The notes under the pieces: generated by a model | Database searches by the model: none | The model's input: only the letters and a program-made list of their open reading frames with translations | Told to the model about the DNA's origin: nothing | Part shown: positions 45,906 through 56,503 of the stretch, one piece after another | Position numbering within the stretch: the first letter of the stretch is position 1 | Layout: each line of letters opens with the position of its first letter | DNA from: Anthostomella pinea | Lineage: Eukaryota > Ascomycota > Sordariomycetes > Xylariales > Xylariaceae | Direction of reading: 5' to 3' | Assembly (NCBI GenBank): GCA_963556695.1 | Contig: CAUWAG010000012.1 | Span: 3,410,001-3,474,000 of the forward strand | Length of the DNA: 64,000 bases | Translations under genes and position numbers: made by a program

Positions 45906-46670
45906 TAACAGCGTGCACGGATTAAAATAATACACTTTAAATTAATTATACTGTTGGATCCATGCGATTCCAGACTGCAAACCATCTATACTAGGACCCA
46001 TATGTATGATTAGATAAGATAAGATAGTGGATTGAGAGGGCACTTGGCCAGACCTTCGAGTCCAGCTAGATTCCTCTCAATCCAACCATCAGCAACATCA
46101 TGACCTTGACCCCATACTCGAGTATTATGATTGATCGTTCAAGCCTGTTCCAACATATACCGCTAATAGCGTGAATAAAAAATCTAATAATTTAAACCGT
46201 TAAATAAATCGGTTTTTATATAATAATCTTACATGAATATCGATCACGTGCACTTATAAGTTATTTAGTTATATAAAAAAGTCGAGTTAAACAAGGCGAA
46301 ACGAAAAGGTGTAATTAGTTATAGCAGTACATTTATTAGAGAAGACTACGATAGAGACTAGCAGGCAGAAGTATGGATGTGCAAAGTGGGGAAGGGCAGA
46401 ATATGTTGACATGCTAATGACATGGAAGAAACTCGGGCAATCGACGCGTAAAGTGCAGAACATCAGACGCGTCTGGACCACCTGCAATAAGGTGGGGCTG
46501 AACACTACCTCAATGTGGTAGCCCGGAGCTGTGCCGGATGGTGGGGCGACCCGGCAGCCCGGCCAGCCCTGCCAGTGACGAAAGGAGGTTGAGCAATGTC
46601 AGCCCGGAGAACTGAAAGAAGAAATAGTGACGGGTTTCTTCATATTATTGAGCTCCTACTTAGGTAGCCA
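45906..46670. other. AT-rich intergenic region
   Basis: No coding potential. Composition is much more AT-rich than neighbouring genes to about 46.35 kb, then it returns to normal before VMA12. Confidence 0.5.
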
Positions 46671-47569
46671 TCATGTTGATGCTGGTCCCTTGATCCTCTT
46701 GCGAAGATTCGTATCCAGTCCCGCGTCATCTGGTTTGAGCAGTTGCGGCCGTTCCTCCAGACTCTCATTCTCGACATCCTCCCCGACCACCCAAGTCTTG
46801 ACGATGTCCTTGACTTCGGCCATCTTCTCTTGTTTCTTCGAACCTTCTCCCATCCGCCATGTCCAGGCTGAGTAGACCGCAACTTCGGCGATGGCGACTA
46901 CAATAGCGCCGCCCAGGCTAAGAAAGAGCCGTGCCGAAACAGGCCACCACTGGGCTAATTTCCAGAGTGCGGCTGCACAGCCGAAAATACTGACCAGAAA
47001 GTTGATGATGAGTGTGATTTGTTTCTGCACGTCGCCAAATTCAATATCGTCGTCGCCCAAATCGGAAGCTTTCGACGGCTTGTTGACTTCGGCAAAGGAA
47101 TGCGCCATCGGAGCCCTTGGGAACCTCTCGGCGAACGACTCTCGCGGGTGCGCTTTCTGCAGCATGCGTTGGTAGGATCTTTCTTCTTCGTCGCGTCGCA
47201 GCCGGGCCATCAGAGCTTTGTACTCGTTGGTCTAGGAGTCGCAAGTTAGCCAACCTTCAAGTTCAGATCAGCAGTCAAGAAGCGGACCAAACGAACAGGT
47301 TCAGGCTTCTGCGGCGGTGGAGGGACATAGATGGACGCGCCACCCAGCAGACCCTCCAGTGTGATCTCATCGTGTCCTGTACTCTTGAAGTGCTCCCATG
47401 TATCGATGATCTGTCCATGACTTATGGGCTTGCCCAGCGCAGGGTCATCCAGAGACGGCTCCTTGGTCGCAGTCGAGTCGGATTTGTTTGGTTGAAAATT
47501 GGAATCACTCCGGTTCTCCAAAAGCTTGAGCGCCTCCACTATGGAAGCTGTCATCGTGAGGAGCACCAT
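46671..47569 (-). CDS. vma12: Vma12/TMEM199-like V-ATPase assembly factor
   Basis: Exon 1 47569-47297 and exon 2 47231-46671, joined by a 65-nt intron with a good branch site (GGCTAAC), give 277 residues. The cytosolic N-terminal region contains PISHGQIIDTWEHFK. After the splice comes TNEYKALMARLRRDEEERSY, the most conserved block of the family, and then two membrane helices (TLIINFLVSIFGCAAALW and LFLSLGGAIVVAIAEVAVY). The family acts in the ER to assemble the V0 sector of the vacuolar ATPase. The topology and length match. It is divergent from COQ1 with 450 bp between the start codons. Intact. Confidence 0.88.
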
Positions 47570-48019
47570 GGTTTGATACGGTGTTGCGGCGCATTGGTGT
47601 CGTAGGAAATCCTAGACCTGTCAGATCACCAAGGACTGCAGGCAGATGCAGGGCCACCTCCATGAATCCACTCGGAGGTCTTGGAGCTGAGCGCGGGCCA
47701 CATATCCAGTCAGCACCTGCAGAACGCATGTGGACCAGAGCTCGACGCCACAGATGTCGGTGTTGTGCACATCAAGTGCCGAGGCTTCGCCACAAATACC
47801 GCCACGACGGTTCAAAGCTGCGACGAAAGCGCGCCAGGCTTTGGCTGGTGAATTTTTTGTTCGGGTCGTAGCTAATAGTCAGCGTCACTCGAAATATCCC
47901 AATACTCCTGTCAAGTCCCAGGGTCCGAGTCGCCACAACCCCCAATGAACCGATCGCCTTCGACGAGTCTCCAATAGCTCAATTGGGTTCTTGGCCCAGC
48001 TCCAAGACCAATCCCGGCC
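47570..48019. promoter_or_regulatory. shared divergent promoter VMA12/COQ1
   Basis: A 450-bp region between the start codons of two oppositely transcribed housekeeping genes. It presumably contains both promoters. No TATA box is evident, as is common for such genes. Confidence 0.5.
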
Positions 48020-49422
48020 ATGCAGCTCATAACAGGAGCTTCTGTGCTCCTAAAGGCGCGGGCAGGTGGTCGACCCTCAGTCTTTTCCCCCTGTTCAAAT
48101 TGCAGAAGGGCGGCATCTCTCGACGTGAGATTACGCGTCACAAGATCATCCTACCACAGCACCCCCAGACGACATTCAGCATGGGGAGCTGCCGTTTCGG
48201 TGGCCTCCAATATGGTCACCAATGCCGTTACTCGAGCGAAAGGCGACATGCCAACCATCGACCCTCTCCGAATAGTCGCCAAAGAAATGAAGTTCTTGAC
48301 GGGGAATATCAGGCAGCTACTAGGCTCCGGACACCCTTCCCTTGACCGGGCTGCGAAATATTACACACAGGCGGAGGGAAAGCATGTGCGACCACTGATA
48401 GTACTCCTAATGTCTCGCGCGACATCACTCTGCCCTAAGAACGACTCTGCCCTCACCGATGCGAACGACACCGTGAACGCCTCGATATCACCTCTCAACA
48501 TTCTAGCCGACGTCAATCCTTCATCTCCTCTTGCCGACTTCTCGTCCCAGCCTGAATCTACCGAAAGCGATATCCTCCCTTCTCAACGACGGTTAGCCGA
48601 GATCACGGAACTTATTCATACCGCATCACTGCTTCACGACGATGTGGTAGATCACTCAATCTCGCGACGAGGATCCCCGTCTGCGAACTTCGAATTCGGC
48701 AACAAGATGGCTGTCTTGGCAGGAGACTTCATGCTGGGGAGGGCCTCGGTCGCTCTGGCGCGGTTGCGCGATCCTCAAGTAACCGAGCTGCTCGCTACTG
48801 TCATTGCAAACCTGGTCGAGGGCGAGTTCATGCAGTTGAAGAATACAGCTCGCGACGAGCGAAATCCAAAATACTCGGACGAGATTTTCGACTATTACCT
48901 GAAAAAGACATACTTGAAGACGGCCAGCTTGATTTCGAAGTCATGCAGAGCTGCAGCGTTACTTGGGAGAGCCGATGCAGCCACGGTTGAGTCCTCCTAC
49001 ATCTACGGCAAGAATTTAGGGCTTGCATTTCAGTTGGTAGATGACATGCTAGATTATACAAGATCAGAAAAGGATCTTGGAAAGCCGGCTGGAGCTGATT
49101 TGGAGCTGGGTCTCGCGACGGCACCACTACTATTTGCATGGAAGATGAATCCGGAGCTGGGCTCCTTGGTAGGGAGGAAATTCGAACGGGAGGGAGACGT
49201 ACAGAGGGTGAGATTATCATCCGATCCAATGTCTATGACCAGATGACTGACCAGTCACAGGCACGAGAGCTTGTGCTCAAAAGCGATGGGGTCGAACAGA
49301 CGAGGGCGCTTGCTGCGGACTACTCCCAGCAGGCCATCACAGCAATCAGCACATTCCCCGACAGCGAGGCGAAAGACGGCCTAATAGAGATGGCCATGAA
49401 GACTCTCAAACGGCAAAAGTAA
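48020..49422 (+). CDS. COQ1: long-chain polyprenyl diphosphate synthase (ubiquinone side chain)
   Basis: Exon 1 48020-49207 and exon 2 49261-49422 with a 53-nt phase-0 intron give 449 residues. A mitochondrial-type presequence rich in Arg and Ser (about residues 1-60) precedes IDPLRIVAKEMKFLTGNIRQLL. The first Asp-rich motif is LLHDDVVDHS (DDxxD) and the second is FQLVDDMLDY (DDxxD). GKHVRPLIVLLMS holds the IPP-binding Arg. These features place it among trans-prenyltransferases. The match to fungal Coq1 suggests hexa- or decaprenyl chain synthesis for ubiquinone in mitochondria rather than secondary metabolism. A fungal-type acidic insertion (about residues 140-185) lies before the first motif. 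Intact. Confidence 0.93.
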
Positions 49423-49753
49423 TCAGGCGCATTAGACGTTGCAGTGTAACACCATACGAGCATATCAGGATTGGATCGAGTCTGGAACGTGCCATTGTAT
49501 ATATCAGTGTTGGGGGCCACAATACCGGGACGCATTGTTGTATCATTGTACCACCATGTACCAAAATCCGGCGCAGCATATAGAGCAGCCAGACCACCAA
49601 CTCAGCAATTCGAGTCTCCGAAGCGAGAGATCGACCTCCTCATTACACATTACAGATATCCTCTTGCGTGAAAAGAATCAGGTTAGAGCCTCTCGAAGCT
49701 CAACCCTCCAGTAAAAATCACGCTGCTCCAAAACAGTGATCTCCCTCGACTTA

Positions 49754-50480
49754 TTAGAAGCCCTGGCAATACAAGGACAGGAGGGGGTTCTGACATTGCA
49801 TTAGTCGAAGGTAAGTCTTACAGGTAGGAGCAAAGGTTGAAGAACTCACCAGCGCCGTCACCTGGCAGCACAGTTTCACGCCAGGGCAGGCATGCAAGTT
49901 GTCGTCGCCTTGAAGAATGTCAGCCTGGACACCACGAAATAGTTATAGTCCGAACCACCGCCATCTCCTCCCATATCATCTCATCTCATCCCATCTCACC
50001 GTGTGCCACCCCAGAGACCCAGCTCTAGCCACCATCCATCCCCAATCCTCCATGTGTGATCCGCAACAAACAGAAAAACTAGTATAGATAACAAGCACAT
50101 GAAACCGAACTGGACTTACAACCAACCCCATTCACATCATTCGGGTTCAGCGCGTACCCGTACACAGAAGCCAGGAACACCACGGGCGGCTGGTCGCCCG
50201 CCAGGCTGCCGCGGCAGCACTGCAGCGTGCCGCCGTTGATGGCCGCGCACTCGGGCGACGGGTGCGGCGTCCAGAGGATCGTGGGCGGAGGGGCGTTGCC
50301 CAGGCTGCCGAGGAGGGTTTGGACGGGGTTGAGGGGGGTGGTGAGGGAGGAGGCGGTTGTTTGAGTGTATGTGTTGGACGGGGTGGAGGGGAGTGCGAGG
50401 GAGGAGGGGAGCAGGCTGGCGCTCGCGGTCGTGATGCAGGCTGTGCTGAGGAGGACGAGGGTGAGGGTGATGCACTGCAT
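49754..50480 (-). CDS. hydrophobin
   Basis: Three exons: 50480-50120, 49908-49850 and 49789-49754, giving 151 residues. The introns use GTAAGT/AAG and GTGAGT/CAG and keep phase. A signal peptide (LTLVLLSTACITTASA) is followed by about 60 residues of Ser/Thr/Pro-rich spacer. The eight-cysteine hydrophobin pattern then follows: C-X9-CC-X31-C-X6-C-X5-CC-X12-C-X3. Visible blocks are ECAAINGGTLQCC, CPGVKLCC and a final LYCQGF. Hydrophobins self-assemble at air-water interfaces and coat aerial hyphae and spores. The long X31 loop is class I-like, while X9 between the first cysteines is class II-like and X6 between the fourth and fifth is short. The two small 3' exons make it easy to miss. No damage seen. 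Confidence 0.85.
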
Positions 50481-51167
50481 CGCGGTTGAGGATGTTGCTG
50501 TTGGTGGTGGTGGTGTTTGTGTGAGGTCAGGTCCGGGCTGTGGTGAGGTGAGGTGAGGTCTCCTGTATGCCGGTTGTGACCGCGGAGGAAGTGTCGGCGA
50601 TGGGCTGGCCTGGATCGTTCTACTAACGGCGCTGGTTCTGCTGCGTGAAAGTAGCACCCCGTTGAGATGACGCTACTGGTGCGCTGCTTGCTTGCTGGGT
50701 CTGCGGAGCGGTTTTTTGGATCCCGCGCAAGGAAGAAAGACAGGAAGAAGTGAAAATGAGAATCTCGAGCCGAGTCGGTACAGTCCTTGATGGGATCGCC
50801 AGGTTTGATGACTTGAGGCTCCTTCGCAGGATCTTATAGAATTTAGCAGATTCTCTTTTTACGTGTCTATGGCATCGCAGTGTCACCTGGCGCGCTGTGG
50901 TGCAATGTTGTCATGCTCCGGCCGAATTAGACGGGAGAGTTCACTATGTCTCTTGCTTGTATCTCTCCGCATATTAAGATGTTCGCGAAAACCTCGTTCT
51001 CTGTATGACACAGAGTGTATCTTCGGCGCCATGAGACTGACCACATTCTACGGGAGCTACTTGGTTCCCTTCACCTCGGCCGGTAGGACACCAGTACGTA
51101 CGATAGCCCCGTCATGGCGGTTGAGGTAACGACCAAGCTACCTATGTGAACTTATTTGGCTCCCAAC
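50481..51167. other. hydrophobin upstream region
   Basis: No supported gene. It ends at the target duplication of a hAT-like MITE. Confidence 0.45.
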
Positions 51168-51514
51168 TAGGGGTGGAAAAACACGGTGTTATATCCAAAA
51201 ACACAATGCAACTCAACACACGCATATAACACGTGTTGTAGCGTGTTGTGTCTTTGGGGCCGGAATAACCTCCGGAACAGGTTCTGAACGGTAAATTCGG
51301 CTTCCAGCCAATTATATGTAGGTCAGCCATCGGCTACCGACAATTTCATCCGACCGCCGCCAATTTCTAAGCTAAATCTAAATAGTTCGTGGTACCCCTG
51401 AGTACCATCTATTACGTCACTACCAGAAAGCACACGTATGCTATGGAAAAACACAATACAACACAATACAACATAGGAATTATGTTATATTGTGTTTCTC
51501 AGACTCCATCCCTA
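51168..51514. mobile_element. hAT-like MITE, 347 bp
   Basis: The left end starts TAGGGGTGGAAAAACAC. The right end, read on the minus strand, starts TAGGGATGGAGTCTGAGAAACAC. Flanking 8-mers CTCCCAAC (51160-51167) and CTCCCAAT (51515-51522) agree at 7 of 8 positions, as expected for the 8-bp target duplication of hAT elements. The interior has further imperfect palindromes built from ACACAA/TTGTGT motifs and no coding capacity. Confidence 0.7.
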
Positions 51515-51522
51515 CTCCCAAT

Positions 51523-53276
51523 TTCCCAAGTCGGTCAGATATTAAAGACTAATCTGGGTTCTACCAGACGCCAGGACTCAAGGCTAATCCTAGCTCGTCA
51601 AAGTTTATCATACTACTCTCAACAGCCCACCGATGTGCGTACAACGTCAGACAGGCTCGACGGTGCCTGGAAGATCAAGGCCCTTCCAGCCGATGGCGCT
51701 GGCGACCTGACAAATCTCCGAGTCCATCGGTTGACGGTGCCTGCTCAGCTCATACACTATTGGTGGCGTCTGACGGGCTTGAGTCATGTAGGTATTGCAC
51801 TAATTCATTTTCCTGACGTGCCACCAAGCTTGATTCCTCACGAACTCCTTGTTACGCATCAACGGCCAGCAGTCAAGCCTCGTGTATCTTTGGTAAGACG
51901 CAACCCTGCTGCCCTGTCCGGATTCGGTTCCTCTGAAGTGAGACTGGCGCACTCTCCCCGGGTGGGCAGTTTTGGTTGGAGAAGTGGAAGGTTTTATTTG
52001 TGGACGACCCGGTGGGCCGGATCGACGATCATCGCGACCTATTTGGTAGCTACGGCAAGCTGATTGGGCTCAGGGGTCGGCAATCAAAGGCTGAACCTTG
52101 TCTAATCCCGGCGTGGGTCTTGACTATCGATGAGACCCCCTGTGTGCATCATCCTCACCATGTGACGACTCACGAGAAGTACCGCAAGACTCAAGAATAT
52201 TGACTAACATCAACTAGGCAAAAGCAGTCGAATGGTGATATGTAATAAAAGCGCCGTTGAGGAAGGCCCAGGTCACCGGTATCGTCTCCGGTAGTCACAT
52301 ACCAAGCCCACATAGCGCTCGTATCTAGATCCTTTTATATGCAGGAGCAGCAAGGGCGCAATAGAAGTGTTGGATGGACCGCTCGATTCGTATATTCTGC
52401 TTACCTCTTTTGTACGCATGTGTCGCGGAGGGTCCACATTAAGCAGATAGTGCAGCCGTTCGCTAGTCAAGCCGCTTGGGAACTTCTCGTGCGTATGACA
52501 TCTTCAGTGCCGTGCTGCTATATAATTGATCTAGATTCAATACCAACAGGTAACTTATGAACAGATTTTGCTTCTTCGTAATACGTATAGTACCACCTTG
52601 GCATCCTGGCTCAGATACCGACCAGGGCCGCAATTATACACATACTCCCATACCATCACTCCAAGCCTCAGTGGCCTCGATATTGCTGAAGGTGGATGTC
52701 ACAATTCGGCCTTACGATTCGGCAACGCATACATCCGGCGCCTCCCCGAGACTCTTGAGATCCTTGACCACGCAGCTTACCGATTCGCTTCCGGTCACCA
52801 TTGTCAAGCGAGGTCGGCGATTGAAGGCCAGGACACTGTTGCTATATTGGCAAGCCTTCAACGGGAAAGACTGCATGAACGCCATATTCGGTTTGCCATT
52901 CCTAGAAAAGCAAGCGAGTCTCAGCTATTCGCGTCCCATGATTTCTTCCAGCGCAGTCGTTGTCAAGCCTCAAGCCTGGAAACCATCCCTGGCCTCGAAG
53001 GGCTTCGAGAACGGAGAACTTACCCATCCATATCAGTAAAGGGCTACTGATTTCTGCGTTACAGTCATTTGTCTCTGCGCATTGACGACTCTGGCGTGCA
53101 TGGTGCGGCGGACGTTTCTTCGATACACGTCTATAAAGAGCGGCATCGATCTTGGCTTTTCCCTAATGGCGAACATATTGGAGTAAAGACACAGATGTCA
53201 AGGAGCATATGAGCTCCTAGTTCATGCTTAAATCTCGAAAGCTACCACGATCAGCCGTGCTGGAATTTTTGCAGTC
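51523..53276. other. 1.7-kb region, no confident gene
   Basis: Contains open frames of 160 residues in two overlapping phases (52557-53050) and a 224-residue frame that crosses the MITE. No domain or splice structure supports any of them. Confidence 0.45.
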
Positions 53277-55249
53277 ATGGCTGCCCTGCAGTGGACGGCA
53301 TTAAGTGCTGCTCCAACAGTCCTACTAGCTCTGGCCATTATCATGCCAATTATCATGGTGGTCAACCTTACCCGCCGCCTCTTCTCCAACGCATCATTGC
53401 CTAACTCCCTCCCGTGGGTTGGAACGGGACATTACACCGGCATACGCGGTCGAGCAAAAGCGAACCTCTCCAGTGTCTTGAACTTGAGAGGACTACTAGA
53501 CGAGGGTTATACAAAGGTTCGGCGAATTACAATTTCCTCGCTAGCTGCGCACGATTACTGACCGTTTCCGCCAGTATTCCAAAAATGGCCAGACCTATGT
53601 ACTACCGTATTTCATCAACGGTCCTCAGGTCATACTCCCCATGTCTCAGATCGGATGGCTTCTGGAACAACCAGACGACGTCCTGAGCCAGGAACAGGTC
53701 AACCGCCAGTTCCTGCAGGCGGACTACACGTTCCTCCACGCCAACCTGGTCAACGACCCAGTCCATCCAGAAATAATCCACCATCAACTGACCAAGAAGA
53801 TCAACTCCTTCGCCGACGACATCGCCGATGAGATGCGAGCGAGCCTCGAAGACAACTGGGGCACCGACACAGAAGCATGGCGTGAGGTGGACGTCTACGA
53901 CACCATGCGCGACGTCACCACCCGCCTCTCGACCCGCGTCTTCATGGGACTACCGCTATGCCGCAACCGGCGGTTCCTGACAGCGTGCAGCTCGTTCATC
54001 CGCCAGGTCGTCCTGGCCGCAGCGGCAATTAGCCTCTTCCCCGAGGTCCTCAAGCCGTAAGTGAAAAGTCGCACAGCATGACGCCTGAGACGGTGCCCTT
54101 TCGAGGTGGCACGACGCTTACATCCTAGACATGCAGGGTAGTCGCACCGGTGTTCACGCTGTACGACTACATCCAGTACCGACGGTGCAGTACGTACCTC
54201 ATGCCGATTATCCGCGAGCGACTAGACCGGCTGAGAGACACAGACAAGCCGACGTTGGGGGAGTCTAAGTCGCCTGTATGTCTCATCCGTAGCCGAAAGA
54301 AAGGCGCTTGTTTGTCTGTCTGCTGACTTCAGCCAGAACGACTACGTGCAATGGGCCATCGACCACGCCCTCGCAAAACCCGTCGTCAACCCCATGGAGC
54401 TGGACCCTCGCGTCATCGCCTGCCGCTTCTCTGTGCTGTCTTTTGCCGCGATCCAGTCTTCTGTCATCACGCTGACGAATACGCTCTTTGATCTCGCCGC
54501 CTCGCCTATGTGCACTGCCACGCTGTCCCAACTGCACGACGAAGTGGCTCGCGAGATCGGAGCAGCATCGACATCGAATACAACCACCACAACATCAACC
54601 ACCACTACAACCCCGTCCTCCTCAACATGGTCCAAACCCACTCTATCCCGCCTAACGCACACCGACTCAGCACTACGCGAGAGTCTCCGCCTCAATGGCT
54701 TCATCGAGCGCGGCATCATGAAGATGGTCGTCGCGCCGGGCGGCGTCACGCTCCCGGACGGCTCGCACATCCCGCGCGGCACCAAGGTTGGCGTCTCCGG
54801 GTACTGCGTGCACCACGATGATGACGTGTACACGGATGCGCTGCGGTACGATGCTTTTCGCTTCGCACGGGATAGTACTGGTGGCGGTGGTGGTGGTGGT
54901 GGTAAGAAACCGCCGTGGGGGCTGGTGAATACTAGTGAGACGTTTATGGGGTTTAGTCATGGGCTTCATGCTTGGTAGGTTTTCTCCTTCCCTTGTTTCT
55001 CTCCCCCCTTTCTGTTTGTCCGAGATAGATGTGAGGAGAGGGCCTCTGGTGAGGTGCACAGTGCTGACTTGAGACCTGTCTAGTCCTGGACGCTTCTTCG
55101 CGGCAAACCAGCTCAAAACTGCGCTGGGCCACATTGCGCTGCTGTATGAGATCGAGCCCATACCGGAGCGCCCGGTCAATAAGTGGTTCTTTGGACATAT
55201 TGCGCCGCCTCTTGGCGAGAAGCTGAGGATCAGGCGGAGGAAGAGCTGA
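53277..55249 (+). CDS. cytochrome P450 monooxygenase
   Basis: Five exons: 53277-53516, 53575-54056, 54137-54275, 54337-54974 and 55084-55249, giving 554 residues. All introns are GT-AG and phase-consistent. The N-terminal membrane anchor is LLALAIIMPIIMVVN, and SLPWVGTGHYTG is the proline hinge region. The ExxR motif is ALRESLRLN. The heme loop, completed by the last intron, is FSHGLHACPGR, with the axial cysteine codon split between exons 4 and 5. The C-terminus is basic (LRIRRRKS). Fungal P450s of this build hydroxylate terpenoids and other lipophilic substrates; no substrate is implied. Two unusual low-complexity insertions occur: a Thr run with Asn/Ser (about residues 385-400) and eight consecutive glycines before KKPPWG. 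Intact. Confidence 0.92.
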
Positions 55250-55409
55250 GTTACACTTGTTGGATGTTATTGTAGGGAGCACCTCCACGGTTTCCTGTGT
55301 AATGTTTTCTTGCGAATTTCTGTGGAAGTATCCTGTTCAATTTGTGCTGGTGTTTCCTTAACTTACCTCTCTTCGATGCGAGCATAGATACCTACTCAAT
55401 GTTATTTAC

Positions 55410-55870
55410 GATCACATTTGTTCAGGGGTCCAGTCCGCATCGTCAGCCGTGTGAAAGATCAACCGCTTATTCACCCTCCAGGACATGGCTTGCCTCTTTT
55501 GATTAACCAGTTACCTTCGAAGAGGGAAGGGCATTATCACCGAGCTGGGCTACTCTACTGCTGACATCCGACCCTTGGATGTACACCGGGCACTTGATCT
55601 TCTTCAAGTTACTGTCTTGTCCTTCCAGTATGCGTTCTGAGTCGACGATATCCGCTACATCTCATGGAAGTCCTCGAGGCCCGAGTTAGCCGGGCCGTGA
55701 ACGATGAAATTGGCGTTCAGATAGAGGTTGCTCATGAAGAACCAGCCGCCACGGCGGAACTACTCCCGGTGAGTGTCCGCCATGCCCTCCCAGGGCTCAA
55801 TGGTCTTTAGAAGACTACATGAACTGCGACTAAGAAGCATGCATTGAACTACCAGATCAGGCTACTTCAG
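55410..55870 (-). pseudogene. CocE/NonD hydrolase remnant
   Basis: Minus-strand translation shows pieces of the same family as the gene at 0.6-3.4 kb: LKTIEPWEGMADTHRE (about 55766-55812), then RRGGWFFMSNLY, FHEM, QNAYWKDK, and KKIKCPVYIQGSDVS reached by a frame change. KRLIFHTADDADWTPEQ lies further on. It is broken by stops (after HRE, after FHEM, and after DKTVT) and by frame changes. Only the central portion of the hydrolase survives. No counterpart of the EthD-like tail was seen. Confidence 0.65.
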
Positions 55871-56503
55871 CTCCCCGGCACATGATGCTTCATTGCTCTC
55901 CCTCTTGAGCTTTGTGGCATACATGCTGTATCACCTTTAGTAGAAAGTGAAGGAATCTACCAGAGCCCGGCTGCATCAAGTAGCAAACAGTCGTTTCTCA
56001 GCCGCAGTACTTCAAAGGTATTTCTGCGCCAGGCTGCATGGAAGGGGTCCATAGCGTCACGCCGTGCCTTCCAATTCTTTATGTGGTAGGGTCTTGTCTG
56101 CACCTGCAAGTGAGCCAGTGACTCAGTCCTGCCTTTCAGGTACCAAGTTCTCTAACGCGGCTTTCAGTTTTTCGTTGACGGACTTCATTCCCACAAGGCG
56201 CTCATCAATGCAGTCTCGGGCAGCGGTTTGTAGTAGCAAACGATCTTACGAAGTGGGCTTGGGCAACATGCCACCCGAATTGTCTGAAGCGTTTCTTATT
56301 CCCTTTGAGGGCTATCGCCTGGGAAAATCCATCAAGCCAGAGATGGAAGAGCCCACAGAGCATGCTGGTCAGGCCCGAACACAGCTATGCCGTTGGGAAG
56401 CCGTGCACATAAGTAGAGTTGAGCCCCCTCTCGTGTTTTCTATTCTACGAGCTCCGGTAGTCTGCTCATTCTCAAACCAACGCCAGCGCCAGTGCTGATA
56501 GCA
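55871..56503. other. intergenic, dynamin promoter
   Basis: No gene supported. Upstream parts may include unrecognisable residue of the hydrolase remnant. Confidence 0.45.

Noticed and set aside
51389..52203. A 224-residue frame and its continuation in another phase
   Set aside because: It starts inside the hAT-like MITE and shows no known domain. A degraded gene cannot be excluded.
52557..53050. Two overlapping 160-residue plus-strand frames
   Set aside because: Both phases are open over the same bases and neither shows a recognisable motif. Chance is likely.
26755..55249. A secondary-metabolite gene cluster (MFS, Zn2Cys6 regulator, P450, prenyl synthase)
   Set aside because: The genes are tens of kilobases apart with unrelated genes between. 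No PKS, NRPS or cyclase is present, and the prenyl synthase fits ubiquinone biosynthesis.
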